Shown: positions 9,762 to 18,630, counted from the first letter of the stretch. The stretch: 35,176 bases of DNA from SURF-33 sp964598885 (GCA_964598885.1 CAZRES010000020.1:1-35176); one strand, 5' to 3'. Notes: generated by a model not told the origin, from the letters alone. Made by a program: numbers and translations.

Positions 9762-9845
9762 AGCAGATGTTTTTTGGCAGACGGACGGCGCACTCATTGC
9801 ATGCGCAGCCCTGGTCCGCCGGGATGCACCGATAAGGCGGAATTC

Positions 9846-11840
9846 ATGATCGAACAGGGAACCATTGTTGAGTATATCGACCGGCAGTCCATTGTATGCG
9901 CGGTGGTGCTGGAGGAGTCGGGGGAACGGGTGCGCCTGCTTAATGAGCAGAACCGGGAATTGTCCCACAAAATCATCCGTCTCTCCCACATTTCCCGACA
10001 ACGAGTAAAAATTTCCGCCGGTCGTGACCGGCTCATCGAATCGCTCACGGAAGCCGCCGTTCGGCGCAAATCCTTAAGCGAAACCATCAACATTCCCGAA
10101 TTATGGGAAGTGCTTTCCGGATCCGAGGAATGGATCGATCTGCCCACCATGACCGGGCTTTGCTTTCCCGGCCGGGATTCCGGGGATCACGAGTCCGCCG
10201 TGATCCGAGCCTGCTTTGCCAACCGGATTTATTTCAAATTCGGTCAGAACGCGTTTTTGCCGTATACCGAGGAACAGGTGGCGCGCAATATCGCATCGGA
10301 ACAAGCAAAGGCTGAACGCCAACACATGATTGAAACCGCCTCCCTCTGGCTCCGGCGTATTCTGGAAACGGAGCGGCCCGGACCGGCGGGTCCGGATGCC
10401 GAACCCTTTATCGAGATCCTGAAATCTTATTATCTGTTCGGCAAGGAAAGCCGGGATTACTTGACCGCACGGGCTATTTTATCCGGCGCCGGTATCGACA
10501 ATACGGAAAAAATTTTTGATGCACTGGTCAAGGTCGGTATCTGGAGCCCCCATCAACATATCGATCTCTACCGTTATGATATCCCGGTGGAATTTTCCGA
10601 ACAATTTTTACAGCGTGCCGGAGCTCTCAGCACCGGAGCCGATGCGGCCCGACTGGCGCAACATCGTGAAGATTTCACCTCCATGCCGCTTTTTACCATC
10701 GATGGCATGGGAACTCTTGATTTTGACGACGCCATCAGTATCGCGCCGGATAACGGGTATTACTGGGTGGGCGTGCATATCGCCGATATATCCGCTTATA
10801 TTCGGAAGGGGGATTCCCTGGATGAAGAAATCATGAGCCGGGCCACCTCCATTTACATGCCGGACATGAAAATTCCCATGCTTCCGCCCCTTTTGTCGGA
10901 AAATCTTTGCAGTCTCAAGGCCGGCGAAATTCGGCCGGCGATCAGTATTCTCGCCAAAATCGGCCGGCGGGCGGAGATTTATGATTGCAAAATTGTACCG
11001 TCTATGATCCGGGTGAATCAGCAGTTGACCTATGGCTATGTGGACGCGGTTGCCGATTCCGACCCGGATTTTACTCAATTGGTTGATATTGCGAAAAATT
11101 TTCGTAACCGGCGTCTGCAGTCCGGCGCCATGCCCATTGTGTTGCCGGAAATCGGCGTACGGGTGACCGAAACCGGCGAAATCAGCGTCCGGCGAAATGA
11201 CCGGGAAAGCCAGAGCCGTCTGCTGGTATCGGAAATGATGATCCTGGCCAACTGGCTGATGGCCCGATTTCTGGCCGATCACAAGATGCCGGCGGTATTC
11301 CGCTCCCAGCCGGAACCCAAGGCCCGGCTTTATAACCAGGCCAGCGAGGGAACCCTTTTTCAGACCTGGATGCAGCGACGAATGCTGCACCGGGTGGTCC
11401 TTTCCTCCAAACCGGAATTTCATACGGGTCTGGGGCTGGATGCCTATATCACCGGAACGTCGCCGATCCGCAAGTTTTTCGACATGGTGACCCAGCGGCA
11501 GATCCGGGGATGTCTTGATCTGGATACTCCGTATACCGTCGAAGAGATCGACCGGATCATCGCGGCCATGGAACAGCCGATGCATCATGCCATGCAGGTG
11601 CAGAACCGTCGTCATCGCTACTGGCTGCTTAAATACCTGGAAGGCAGAATCGGACAAAAGGAAGAAGCCGTGGTGCTGGAGCGGCGGCGGGACGGGTATG
11701 TGCTCCTTCTGACCGAATATCTGATCGAGTGCCGGCTTTCCCAATCCGCCGCATGGCATCTTAAACCTCAGGATCTGGTCCAGGTGACCATTCAGCACGT
11801 AGATGCCCGCCGGGAAGTCCTCACCGTGTTTCCGGGGTAG
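9846..11840 (+). CDS. RNase II-family (RNB domain) exoribonuclease
   Basis: Predicted cytoplasmic 3'-to-5' exoribonuclease of the RNase II/RNase R superfamily, 664 aa. The start ATG at 9846 follows AAGGCGG with a 6-base spacer. The RNB catalytic signature TIDGMGTLDFDDA spans about residues 284-296 and keeps the metal-binding aspartates (D286, D292, D294, D295). Downstream RNB blocks include LLSENLCSLKAGEIRPA and the conserved arginine stretch TGTSPIRKFFD. The N-terminus starts with a short SH3/OB-like strand-rich segment (EQGTIVEYIDRQ) and then a helical region, unlike the cold-shock domains of E. coli RNase II. The C-terminus is short with at most a small S1-like domain. It resembles the divergent cyanobacterial/plastid-type RNase II subgroup. 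The substrate is unknown. Confidence 0.88.
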   Translation: MIEQGTIVEYIDRQSIVCAVVLEESGERVRLLNEQNRELSHKIIRLSHISRQRVKISAGRDRLIESLTEAAVRRKSLSETINIPELWEVLSGSEEWIDLPTMTGLCFPGRDSGDHESAVIRACFANRIYFKFGQNAFLPYTEEQVARNIASEQAKAERQHMIETASLWLRRILETERPGPAGPDAEPFIEILKSYYLFGKESRDYLTARAILSGAGIDNTEKIFDALVKVGIWSPHQHIDLYRYDIPVEFSEQFLQRAGALSTGADAARLAQHREDFTSMPLFTIDGMGTLDFDDAISIAPDNGYYWVGVHIADISAYIRKGDSLDEEIMSRATSIYMPDMKIPMLPPLLSENLCSLKAGEIRPAISILAKIGRRAEIYDCKIVPSMIRVNQQLTYGYVDAVADSDPDFTQLVDIAKNFRNRRLQSGAMPIVLPEIGVRVTETGEISVRRNDRESQSRLLVSEMMILANWLMARFLADHKMPAVFRSQPEPKARLYNQASEGTLFQTWMQRRMLHRVVLSSKPEFHTGLGLDAYITGTSPIRKFFDMVTQRQIRGCLDLDTPYTVEEIDRIIAAMEQPMHHAMQVQNRRHRYWLLKYLEGRIGQKEEAVVLERRRDGYVLLLTEYLIECRLSQSAAWHLKPQDLVQVTIQHVDARREVLTVFPG

Positions 11841-12094
11841 AAGCCCCACAGTCGGAAAAATCTATCGCAAGCAACGGTCCATAAATAAAATCGATTCAAA
11901 ATTTCATACAAAACTTGACAATTTTTTGAGAGTATGCTTTTTTTATATCTTTTTTTGTTTTGTTTGTTTTTGCAATCGGGCATTTTCGAGGGCCGAAGGT
12001 TCGGATTGTGCCGGAAAGACGGGATTCATCATGGGGCCGAATAGGGCCGATCCATTGGATTAAATACAACTATATGGAATGAAGGAAAAAGGTG
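11841..12094 (+). other. AT-rich intergenic region upstream of the methylene-THF reductase-like gene
   Basis: This 254-bp gap has a perfect TTGACA at 11915-11920 followed by T-rich sequence, but no convincing -10 at normal spacing. A 4-bp GGGG/CCCC hairpin overlaps the RNase stop region without a T-run. No open reading frame here looks like a gene. A promoter for the one-carbon genes probably lies here but cannot be placed. Confidence 0.4.
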
Positions 12095-12967
12095 ATGAGC
12101 TTGAAGAAAAAATTTTCAGCCGGGGATTTTGTCGTGATGGCCGAAATGCATGCCCCCAAGGGGGTGGATATATCCGATCTCGTTACGAATGCTCGGCGGC
12201 TTAAAGGTCGGGTTGACGTTGTCGTGATTCCGGATATGGATAACGGCATCATGCACATGAGCGCGCTGGCCGGCGGCGTCTTGATGCGCCAACAGGGACT
12301 TGAAGCCATGATCCATGTTTATGGAAGGGACCGGAACCGGATGGCGCTTCAGGGGGATCTGCTGGCGGCCCATGTGCTTGGGATACCGAATTTGATCGTG
12401 GTTCGCGGCGAGGAAATGCTCAACGGCGATCACCAGGACGCCCGGGTCGTTGATGATCTGGACGAAGTCGGCATTTTAAACATGATCCGCTCTCTTCAGG
12501 ACGGCACCGACCTGGCGGGATTTGAACTCAAAGGCACACCGGAGTTCATGACAGGATGCGCCATTGCACCGGTAACCGATGACGCGCAATTGGATGCGGA
12601 AATGGCAGCCGTTGAAAAGAAAGTGGCGGCCGGGGCGCAATTTATCGTCGCACCGGCGGTTTTCGACATGGAATATTACGCCAAGATGATTGAAAAGCTC
12701 AAACGTCTGGGCGTTCCCGTGGTGGCCACGGTATTTTTGCTCAAAAACGTCGGCATGGCCCGATATATGTCCATCAATGATCCGGCGGCCAAAGTTTCGG
12801 AAGATATGATCACGCGCATTCGCAAGGCTCCGGACCGTGAAGCCGAGTGTGTGCGCATGGCTGGTGAAATGGCGGCGAGCCTGAAAAAGACGGCCCAGGG
12901 GATCAAAATCGTGACATTGGGATGGGAACACCGCCTGCCGGCCATATTGGAAAGCGCGGGATTATAA
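12095..12967 (+). CDS. Methylenetetrahydrofolate reductase-like protein (MetF paralogue)
   Basis: TIM-barrel flavoprotein-type member of the MTHFR/MetF family, 290 aa. Start: ATG at 12095 preceded by GAAGGAAAAAGGTG; an adjacent in-frame GTG at 12092 is an alternative. It shares with the second MetF of this cluster (17227) the block GRDRNRMALQGDLLAAHVLGI and the later pattern FIVAPAVFDMEYY, matching FIQTQCIYNLDKF. It has diverged at other positions, for example GEEML in place of GDHP after the second strand, so it may use a different partner or have another role. It precedes hdrA-mvhD-metV-metF but is separated from hdrA by a hairpin with a T-run. Alternatives are a second methylene-THF reductase, or a non-reductase partner of the complex. 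Confidence 0.82.
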   Translation: MSLKKKFSAGDFVVMAEMHAPKGVDISDLVTNARRLKGRVDVVVIPDMDNGIMHMSALAGGVLMRQQGLEAMIHVYGRDRNRMALQGDLLAAHVLGIPNLIVVRGEEMLNGDHQDARVVDDLDEVGILNMIRSLQDGTDLAGFELKGTPEFMTGCAIAPVTDDAQLDAEMAAVEKKVAAGAQFIVAPAVFDMEYYAKMIEKLKRLGVPVVATVFLLKNVGMARYMSINDPAAKVSEDMITRIRKAPDREAECVRMAGEMAASLKKTAQGIKIVTLGWEHRLPAILESAGL

Positions 12968-12973
12968 GATAAA

Positions 12974-12998
12974 CCCGGACATCATTTCCGGGATTTTT
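12974..12998 (+). terminator. Small intrinsic terminator or attenuator between metF-like gene and hdrA
   Basis: A 6-bp stem CCCGGA/TCCGGG (12974-12979 with 12987-12992) and a 7-base loop are followed by ATTTTT. It begins right after the metF-like stop codon. The short stem suggests partial termination, so hdrA could still be reached by read-through. Confidence 0.5.
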
Positions 12999-13047
12999 GC
13001 ACAAGATCCCCGAAAGACGATGTTCCATATCGATAAATAGGTAGCAC

Positions 13048-16000
13048 ATGCAAGAGCCCAATGATATTTCAAATGAGCCGTCGGCTCAACCAAAGGTACT
13101 GGTAATCGGCGGCGGCGTGGGCGGTATCCGCGCGGCCCTTGATCTGGCCGAATCGCGCCGCAACGTGGTATTAATCGACAAAGCATATGCCATCGGCGGT
13201 CTGATGACCCAGCTTGACCGCACCTTTCCCACCAACAACTGCGATTTGTGCACGGTGTCTCCGGATCTTTCCGAAAGCGGACGGGAACTTCGCATGGACC
13301 TGATGCCCATGACGACGCTTACCGATATCCAGGGCGAGGCCGGGGATTTTACCGTAACCCTGGAAACCGCTCCCCGGCACATCGATGTGGCCAAATGCAC
13401 GGCATGCGGGGAATGTGTCTCCAAATATCCGGACTGGGTGCGGTTCACGCCGGGCCTGGATCCACGCGCTCCGACCTGTATGCGCTATCCCCAGGCCACG
13501 CCCTATGCGTTTTCCGTGGATATGGATAAAGTCGAGGATCTCGGGATGCTTCAGGCTGTATGCCGGGCTGGGGCGATTTTGGCGGACGACCGGCCTAAAA
13601 CCACCACCATGAAGGTGGCGTCGGTGGTGCTAAGCGTGGGAGCCGAACTTTTTGATCCGGCGGTTCTGGATAACTTCGGCGGGGGGCAATACCCTAATGT
13701 GGTCACCGGGCTTCAGTATGAGCGGATCATGTCGGCATCCGGTCCCACGGCCGGGGAATTGCGCCGACCTTCCGACGGCGTGCGGCCTCAAAAGGTGGCA
13801 TGGATTCAGTGCGTCGGGTCCCGGGGAATCAACAAGGCCGATGTGCCCTATTGCAACAGCGTCTGCTGCATGTACGCTCTCAAGGAAGCCATTGTCACAA
13901 AAGAGCGGTTTGCCAGCGATATTGAAACCACGATTTTTTATATGGATATGCGCACCTGCGGCAAGGATTACGAGCTCTACCTCAACCGCGCCGAAAACGA
14001 GTATGATGTTAAACTGATCCGCAGCCGGCCCCATTCCATTGTCGAGGATGCGGCCACCGGCAATCTGTCCATCAGTTATACCACGGATGAATCCGTCAAA
14101 CTCCTGACGGAAATCTTTGATATGGTGGTGCTGTCCACCGGTTTTCGGGTCCAGGAATCCACCGTTGAACTGGCCCGCCGGCTGGGCATTGAATTGAATT
14201 CCCACCTGTTTGCGAACACCGGAGCCTTTGCGCCGGTATCCACCTCCCGTCCCGGCATCTACGTATGCGGTGTTTTTGAGAGCCCCAAGGATATTCCCGA
14301 AACCATGGTCCAGGCCAGCGCGGCAGCCTGCATGGCCGGCGCGGACCTGCCCATGGATCTTTCCGGTGCCGACGCCGAAGATGATTTTCCACCCGAGCGG
14401 GATGTGTCGGGCGAGCCACCGAAAATCGGGGTGTTTGTCTGTGACTGCGGTGCCGATATCGGCGGCGTCATTCCGGTTGCTGATGTGGTGGCAATGGCTG
14501 CCGAAATCCCGGATGTCGCCGTGGCCGAAGCCGTGGGATATGGGTGCAGCAGCGATTCCATGCTCCGCATCGAGCAGAAGATAAAAGAGCACGGGCTCAA
14601 CCGGGTGGTCCTCGGGGGCTGTTCCCCCCGAACCCACGAGACCCGCTTCCAGGACCTGATGCGGCGGGTGGGCCTTAATAAATACCTGGTCGATATTGTC
14701 AATCTGCGGGACCAGGACACGTGGGTCCACACGGATCATCCCGGGGATGCGGCAAAAAAAGCGGAAAAACTGATCCGGATGGGGGTGACCGGCGTACGGA
14801 AAAGCCGGTCCCTGGTGGACCATACCCTTCCGGTGAACCAGAATGTTCTGGTGGTGGGCGGCGGCGTCACGGGTATGAACGCGGCCATGCAGTTGGCCGA
14901 TCAGGGGTTTAAGACCTATCTTGTGGAGCGGAACCCGGACCTGGGAGGATTGGCCCGGTCGGTTCGCAGCACCATTGAAGGCGATGACGTGTCCGCCTAT
15001 ATCACGGATCTGATTGAAAAAGTCAAGGCCAACCCACGGATACAGGTGATGACACGAAGCATCATCGTTGATCACAGCGGCATGCCCGGACTTTTCACCA
15101 CCGGTATCCAGACCGGGCCCCGGATGAATTACATGCAGATCCAGCACGGGGCCACCATCCTGGCTACTGGCGCTTTGTCGAACCGCCCAAAGGAATATCT
15201 TCTCAACGAGCATGCCGGCGTCATGACCCAGCTCGAGCTTGATTCCATCATCGCCGATCAGGCGGACCAGGCAAAAGCGTGGCAGCAGGTGGTCATGATT
15301 CAGTGCGTGGGCTCCCGGGAACCGGACAATCCCAATTGTTCCCGGATCTGCTGCCAGATGGCCGTTAAGAACGCCCTGAGGTTGAACGCCCTGAATCCGG
15401 ACATGCAGATCTATATATTATATCGCGATATCCGCACGTTTGGATTTTCGGAAGATTACTATCGCGAGGCCAGGAAGGCGGGTGTTAAATTCATCCGGTT
15501 TAATCTGGACAAAAAACCGATGGTGGCGACAAGAAACGGGAACTTGACCGTTACCGTATCCGATCCGGTGTTGGGCCGGAAGCTTGAAATCGCCACGGAT
15601 CGCGTGATTCTCAGCACCGGCTTTCGGGCCGATGAGGAAACCACCGAAGATCTGGCCATGCTCTTTCATCTGGCCCGAACCGATGACGGCTATTTTCTGG
15701 AAGATCATGTCAAACTGCGGCCCGTGGATATGGCCTTGAAGGGCTTTTTCGTCGCCGGCACGGCCCATTCCCCCAAAAGCATCCGGGAAAGCATCACCCA
15801 GGCTCTGGCAGCCGCCGGCCGGGCCCAGACCATGCTTGCCAAAACCACGATCAACCTGGGGGCCGCCGTGGCCCGGGTGGAGGGATCCCGATGCGCCGCC
15901 TGCCTGGTGTGCGTGCGGGCCTGTCCCTTTGGTGTTCCTTATATTAACGCGGACGGATATTCCGAAATCGATCCGGCCAAATGCCATGGCTGCGGTGTTT

Positions 16001-16098
16001 GCGCCGCGGATTGCCCGGCCAAGGCAATCCAGCTCATGACGTTTGAAGACGATCAGATTCTGGCCAAACTCGATGGTCTGTTTGAGAGGGTAAACTGA
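13048..16098 (+). CDS. hdrA: Double HdrA-like flavoprotein (fused heterodisulfide reductase subunit A modules)
   Basis: Cytoplasmic FAD/Fe-S electron-transfer protein, 1016 aa against about 650 for ordinary HdrA. Module 1 (about 1-440) has an FAD motif GGGVGGIRAALDLAE, the NNCDLCTVSP block and a CVGSRG segment. Its inserted ferredoxin has lost ligands: C117, C120 and C123 remain but Tyr127 replaces the fourth Cys, and the second cluster is gone. Module 2 (about 457-1016) has the HdrA N-terminal Fe-S domain (VFVCDCGADIGG, GYGCS, GGCSPRTHE), a second FAD motif (GGGVTGMNAAMQLAD), a second CVGSRE segment, and a C-terminal ferredoxin with two intact 4Fe-4S motifs (C949AACLVCVRAC, then CHGCGVCAADC). 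HdrA is the bifurcating flavin subunit in Hdr complexes. Its stop overlaps the mvhD start, so electrons probably pass between HdrA, MvhD and MetVF. No hdrBC is adjacent. Confidence 0.94.
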   Translation: MQEPNDISNEPSAQPKVLVIGGGVGGIRAALDLAESRRNVVLIDKAYAIGGLMTQLDRTFPTNNCDLCTVSPDLSESGRELRMDLMPMTTLTDIQGEAGDFTVTLETAPRHIDVAKCTACGECVSKYPDWVRFTPGLDPRAPTCMRYPQATPYAFSVDMDKVEDLGMLQAVCRAGAILADDRPKTTTMKVASVVLSVGAELFDPAVLDNFGGGQYPNVVTGLQYERIMSASGPTAGELRRPSDGVRPQKVAWIQCVGSRGINKADVPYCNSVCCMYALKEAIVTKERFASDIETTIFYMDMRTCGKDYELYLNRAENEYDVKLIRSRPHSIVEDAATGNLSISYTTDESVKLLTEIFDMVVLSTGFRVQESTVELARRLGIELNSHLFANTGAFAPVSTSRPGIYVCGVFESPKDIPETMVQASAAACMAGADLPMDLSGADAEDDFPPERDVSGEPPKIGVFVCDCGADIGGVIPVADVVAMAAEIPDVAVAEAVGYGCSSDSMLRIEQKIKEHGLNRVVLGGCSPRTHETRFQDLMRRVGLNKYLVDIVNLRDQDTWVHTDHPGDAAKKAEKLIRMGVTGVRKSRSLVDHTLPVNQNVLVVGGGVTGMNAAMQLADQGFKTYLVERNPDLGGLARSVRSTIEGDDVSAYITDLIEKVKANPRIQVMTRSIIVDHSGMPGLFTTGIQTGPRMNYMQIQHGATILATGALSNRPKEYLLNEHAGVMTQLELDSIIADQADQAKAWQQVVMIQCVGSREPDNPNCSRICCQMAVKNALRLNALNPDMQIYILYRDIRTFGFSEDYYREARKAGVKFIRFNLDKKPMVATRNGNLTVTVSDPVLGRKLEIATDRVILSTGFRADEETTEDLAMLFHLARTDDGYFLEDHVKLRPVDMALKGFFVAGTAHSPKSIRESITQALAAAGRAQTMLAKTTINLGAAVARVEGSRCAACLVCVRACPFGVPYINADGYSEIDPAKCHGCGVCAADCPAKAIQLMTFEDDQILAKLDGLFERVN

Positions 16099-16532
16099 TG
16101 GAAAATTTCGAACCTGAAATTGTGGCGTTTTGTTGTCATTATTGTGCGTACACCGCCGCGGACATGGCCGGCAGCAAGCGGCTTTGCTATCCGCCCAATG
16201 TTAAAATCATCCGCGTGCCCTGCACGGGCAAGGTGGATGCCATCCATATCATGAAAGCTTTTTTGAAAGGCGCTGACGGCGTATACGTGGCGGGATGCCT
16301 GGAAGGAGACTGCCATTTTAAGAATGGAAACATCCGCGCGGCTCACCGGGTCGCCTATGTTCAAAAAATGCTCAATGATATCGGATGGGACGGGGAACGG
16401 GTGGAGATGATCACCATGTCGGCCGGCATGGGGGAGCGCTTCGCCAGCACGGCAACGGAGTTTACGGAAAAAATCCGGGCGCTTGGCCCCAGTCCGGCGA
16501 AAACCGCCGCCGGTCAGGCCGCTGTGGGATAA
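16098..16532 (+). CDS. mvhD: MvhD-type [2Fe-2S] electron-transfer subunit
   Basis: Small cytoplasmic iron-sulfur protein (144 aa) that links HdrA to a redox partner (hydrogenase or formate dehydrogenase in methanogens; MetVF complexes in some acetogens). The family signature is clear: FCCHYCAYTAADMAG at the start, YPPNVKIIRVPCTGKVD, and GCLEGDCHFKNGN, which together supply the conserved cysteines. The ATG shares its A with the hdrA stop (TGATG), showing translational coupling. The 30-base gap to metV carries that gene's ribosome-binding site. The last 20 or so residues are Ala/Pro-rich and probably disordered. Confidence 0.95.
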   Translation: MENFEPEIVAFCCHYCAYTAADMAGSKRLCYPPNVKIIRVPCTGKVDAIHIMKAFLKGADGVYVAGCLEGDCHFKNGNIRAAHRVAYVQKMLNDIGWDGERVEMITMSAGMGERFASTATEFTEKIRALGPSPAKTAAGQAAVG

Positions 16533-16561
16533 AAATTTAAATATTTCTGGAGAATAATAAG

Positions 16562-17230
16562 ATGATTACGGCTGAACAAAAATCCATGCAAGAGATTATC
16601 GCCAGTGTCGCGCCATATGACCGGATTCTTCTGGTCGGGTGCAATGAGTGCGTGACCGTATGCTCGGCCGGCGGGCGCAAGGAAGTCGGACTGCTCGCCT
16701 CGGCTCTTCAGCTGCATTTCCTGAAACAGGGAAAAACGCTGGAGATTAAGGAACTCACCCTTGAACGGCAATGTGATCCCGAATATGTCGAGGAACTCGT
16801 CAATCATATTGACCAGGTGGATGCCGTTGTCTCCATGGCCTGCGGCTGCGGGGTCCAGACCATTGCGGGGCGCTACCGGGAAAAACCGGTTTATCCGGCC
16901 GTCAATACCAAGTTCATGGGGGCTTCCGAGCGCCAGGGCGTCTGGGCCGAACGCTGCCAGGGATGCGGCGACTGCGTGCTGGGAATTACCGGCGGCATCT
17001 GCCCCATCGCCCGGTGCTCCAAGCGGCTGATGAACGGCCCTTGCGGCGGCTCCACCAGCGGTAAATGCGAAATTTCACCGGATGTGGATTGCGCCTGGCA
17101 GCTAATCTGGGATCGGATGAAGGCCCTGGGGATTGAAAAGCAGTATGAGGAAGTCATGGCGGCGAAGGACTGGCGAACCAGCCGTGACGGGGGTCCGCGA
17201 AAAATCGTAAGAGAGGATTTGGCATCATGA
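16562..17230 (+). CDS. metV: MetV, Fe-S/zinc partner subunit of methylenetetrahydrofolate reductase
   Basis: Cytoplasmic MTHFR C-terminal-domain protein (222 aa) that partners MetF in the MetVF-type methylene-THF reductase of acetogens and sulfate reducers. Start ATG at 16562 follows GGAGAATAATAAG. Visible cysteine motifs are GCNECVTVC near residue 27, ACGCG near residue 98, CQGCGDC followed by GICPIARC, and the family hallmark NGPCGGSTSGKCE. These would hold Fe-S cluster(s) and a metal site that pass electrons to the flavin of MetF. Its stop overlaps the metF start by four bases (ATGA). Its position between mvhD and metF argues that MvhD-HdrA supplies electrons to MetVF. Confidence 0.94.
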   Translation: MITAEQKSMQEIIASVAPYDRILLVGCNECVTVCSAGGRKEVGLLASALQLHFLKQGKTLEIKELTLERQCDPEYVEELVNHIDQVDAVVSMACGCGVQTIAGRYREKPVYPAVNTKFMGASERQGVWAERCQGCGDCVLGITGGICPIARCSKRLMNGPCGGSTSGKCEISPDVDCAWQLIWDRMKALGIEKQYEEVMAAKDWRTSRDGGPRKIVREDLAS

Positions 17231-18150
17231 AAACGGAAAGCAGACTGGAAAAAATACTGGCGTCGGGACAGATGGCCGTAACGTCTGAGTGCGGACCGCC
17301 GAGAGGGGCGCTTCCGGAGAAAGTGCGGGAAAAGGCCGAGATGCTGCGCGGCTGCGTGGACGGCATCAATGTGACGGATAACCAGACTGCCATGGTGCGT
17401 ATGTCGAGCTGTGCGGCCTGCATCATTATCAAGCAGATGGGCCTGGATCCGATTCTGCAGATGGTGACGCGGGACCGGAATCGTCTGGCCATGCAGAGTG
17501 AAATTATCGGCGCCTATTCCTTCGGCATTAATACCATGCTGTGTCTGTCCGGCGATCATCCGCATTTCGGGGACCATCCCATGGCATCCAATGTCTATGA
17601 TCTGGACTCGGTCCAATTGATTCAGGCCGTAAAAAAGATGCGGGATGAAGGTAAATTCCAAGGCGGGGCCGATATCCAAAATCCACCCAAGATGTTTATC
17701 GGGGCCGCGGCCAATCCGTTTGCCGATCCCTATGAGCTGCGGGTGATGCGCCTGGCCAAAAAGATAAACGCCGGGGTTGATTTTATCCAGACACAATGTA
17801 TATATAACCTTGATAAGTTTGAATTGTATATGAAAGAAGTCTGCGATCGGGGACTGCATGAAAAGGTCGCTATTCTGGCCGGCATCACGCCCATAAAAAC
17901 CGCCGGCATGGCGCGTTACATGAAAAACAAGGTTCCCGGCATGGATGTTCCTGATGAGTTGGTCAAACGAATGGAAGGCGTTCCCAAGGAAAAGCAGGCT
18001 GAAGAAGGGATCAATATCGCCGTGGAATCCATTCAGCGGCTCAAAGAAGTCGAAGGCGTGCGGGGTTTTCATATCATGGCCATTGAATGGGAACAGAAAG
18101 TTCTTGAAATTGTTGAAAAAGCGGACCTTTTGCCCCGGCCGGAAGTGTGA
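17227..18150 (+). CDS. metF: 5,10-methylenetetrahydrofolate reductase
   Basis: Flavoprotein (307 aa) reducing methylene-THF to methyl-THF in the methyl branch of the Wood-Ljungdahl pathway. TIM-barrel landmarks are VTSECGPPRG near the N-terminus, the TRDRNRLAMQSE block, CLSGDHPHFGDHP, FIGAAANP, and FIQTQCIYNLDKF, where Gln is the folate-contacting residue of the family. As in other MetV-partnered MetFs, the length is near 300 aa with no NAD(P)H-binding extension, consistent with electrons coming through MetV. Translation is coupled to metV through the ATGA overlap. Last gene of the tight hdrA-mvhD-metV-metF run; a lone receiver gene follows after 90 bp. Confidence 0.96.
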   Translation: MKTESRLEKILASGQMAVTSECGPPRGALPEKVREKAEMLRGCVDGINVTDNQTAMVRMSSCAACIIIKQMGLDPILQMVTRDRNRLAMQSEIIGAYSFGINTMLCLSGDHPHFGDHPMASNVYDLDSVQLIQAVKKMRDEGKFQGGADIQNPPKMFIGAAANPFADPYELRVMRLAKKINAGVDFIQTQCIYNLDKFELYMKEVCDRGLHEKVAILAGITPIKTAGMARYMKNKVPGMDVPDELVKRMEGVPKEKQAEEGINIAVESIQRLKEVEGVRGFHIMAIEWEQKVLEIVEKADLLPRPEV

Positions 18151-18240
18151 TAAAGTAACATAAAATTATAAATTTGAATTTTTTTGGTTCTTTTTTCCGG
18201 AAATTATGGATAAAGTCATTCAGAATAAGGAGCGCCTTAT

Positions 18241-18630
18241 ATGAGCGAAAAAAAATTGATACTGGTCGTAGATGATGATCCGGATCTCGTGGAAGCAGTC
18301 TCCATGAAGCTTGAAGCTGAAGATTATCGTGTGGCCAAAGCCTATGACGGTGTCGAAGCCATGGAAAGCATCAGGGCCGAAAAGCCCGACCTGGTGGTGC
18401 TTGATGTCATGATGCCGCGGAAAAACGGTTGGGCGGTCTCTGATGAGATCAAGAAAAATGATCAGCTTAAGGATATCGTCGTTGTTCTGCTCACGGCAGT
18501 GGCGGATGCCGTTCAAACCACCAGCTATACGCATTATGACGGCAAAGCCACCCTGGCAGACGATTATATTCCCAAGCCCATTGACCTGGATAAACTTATG
18601 GAGATTATCGACGATCATTTAAAATCGTAG
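18241..18630 (+). CDS. Single-domain response regulator (CheY-like)
   Basis: Stand-alone receiver, 129 aa, no output domain. Phospho-acceptor Asp55 lies in VVLDVMMPRKNG, the acidic pair is at 11-13, and conserved Lys112 is in PKPID. About 12 extra residues (QTTSYTHYDGKAT, about 92-104) sit between strand 4 (VVLLTAV) and the Lys strand, longer than usual CheY. A strong AAGGAG ribosome-binding site precedes the ATG. It sits between the one-carbon genes and two histidine kinases, so it may be a phosphorelay intermediate or act by protein contact. The partner kinase cannot be named. Confidence 0.93.
   Translation: MSEKKLILVVDDDPDLVEAVSMKLEAEDYRVAKAYDGVEAMESIRAEKPDLVVLDVMMPRKNGWAVSDEIKKNDQLKDIVVVLLTAVADAVQTTSYTHYDGKATLADDYIPKPIDLDKLMEIIDDHLKS

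Noticed and set aside
8817..10001. A 394-codon minus-strand open frame across the CorC-like/RNase junction
   Set aside because: Antisense to two recognisable genes and without its own motifs.
11915..11943. TTGACA as a full promoter for the metF-like gene
   Set aside because: No -10 at 16-18 bases; TATGCT at 11933 is only 12 bases away. Kept only as a note in the intergenic entry.
13630..15213. A 527-codon minus-strand open frame inside hdrA
   Set aside because: Lies entirely antisense to the HdrA coding sequence, which carries all expected motifs.
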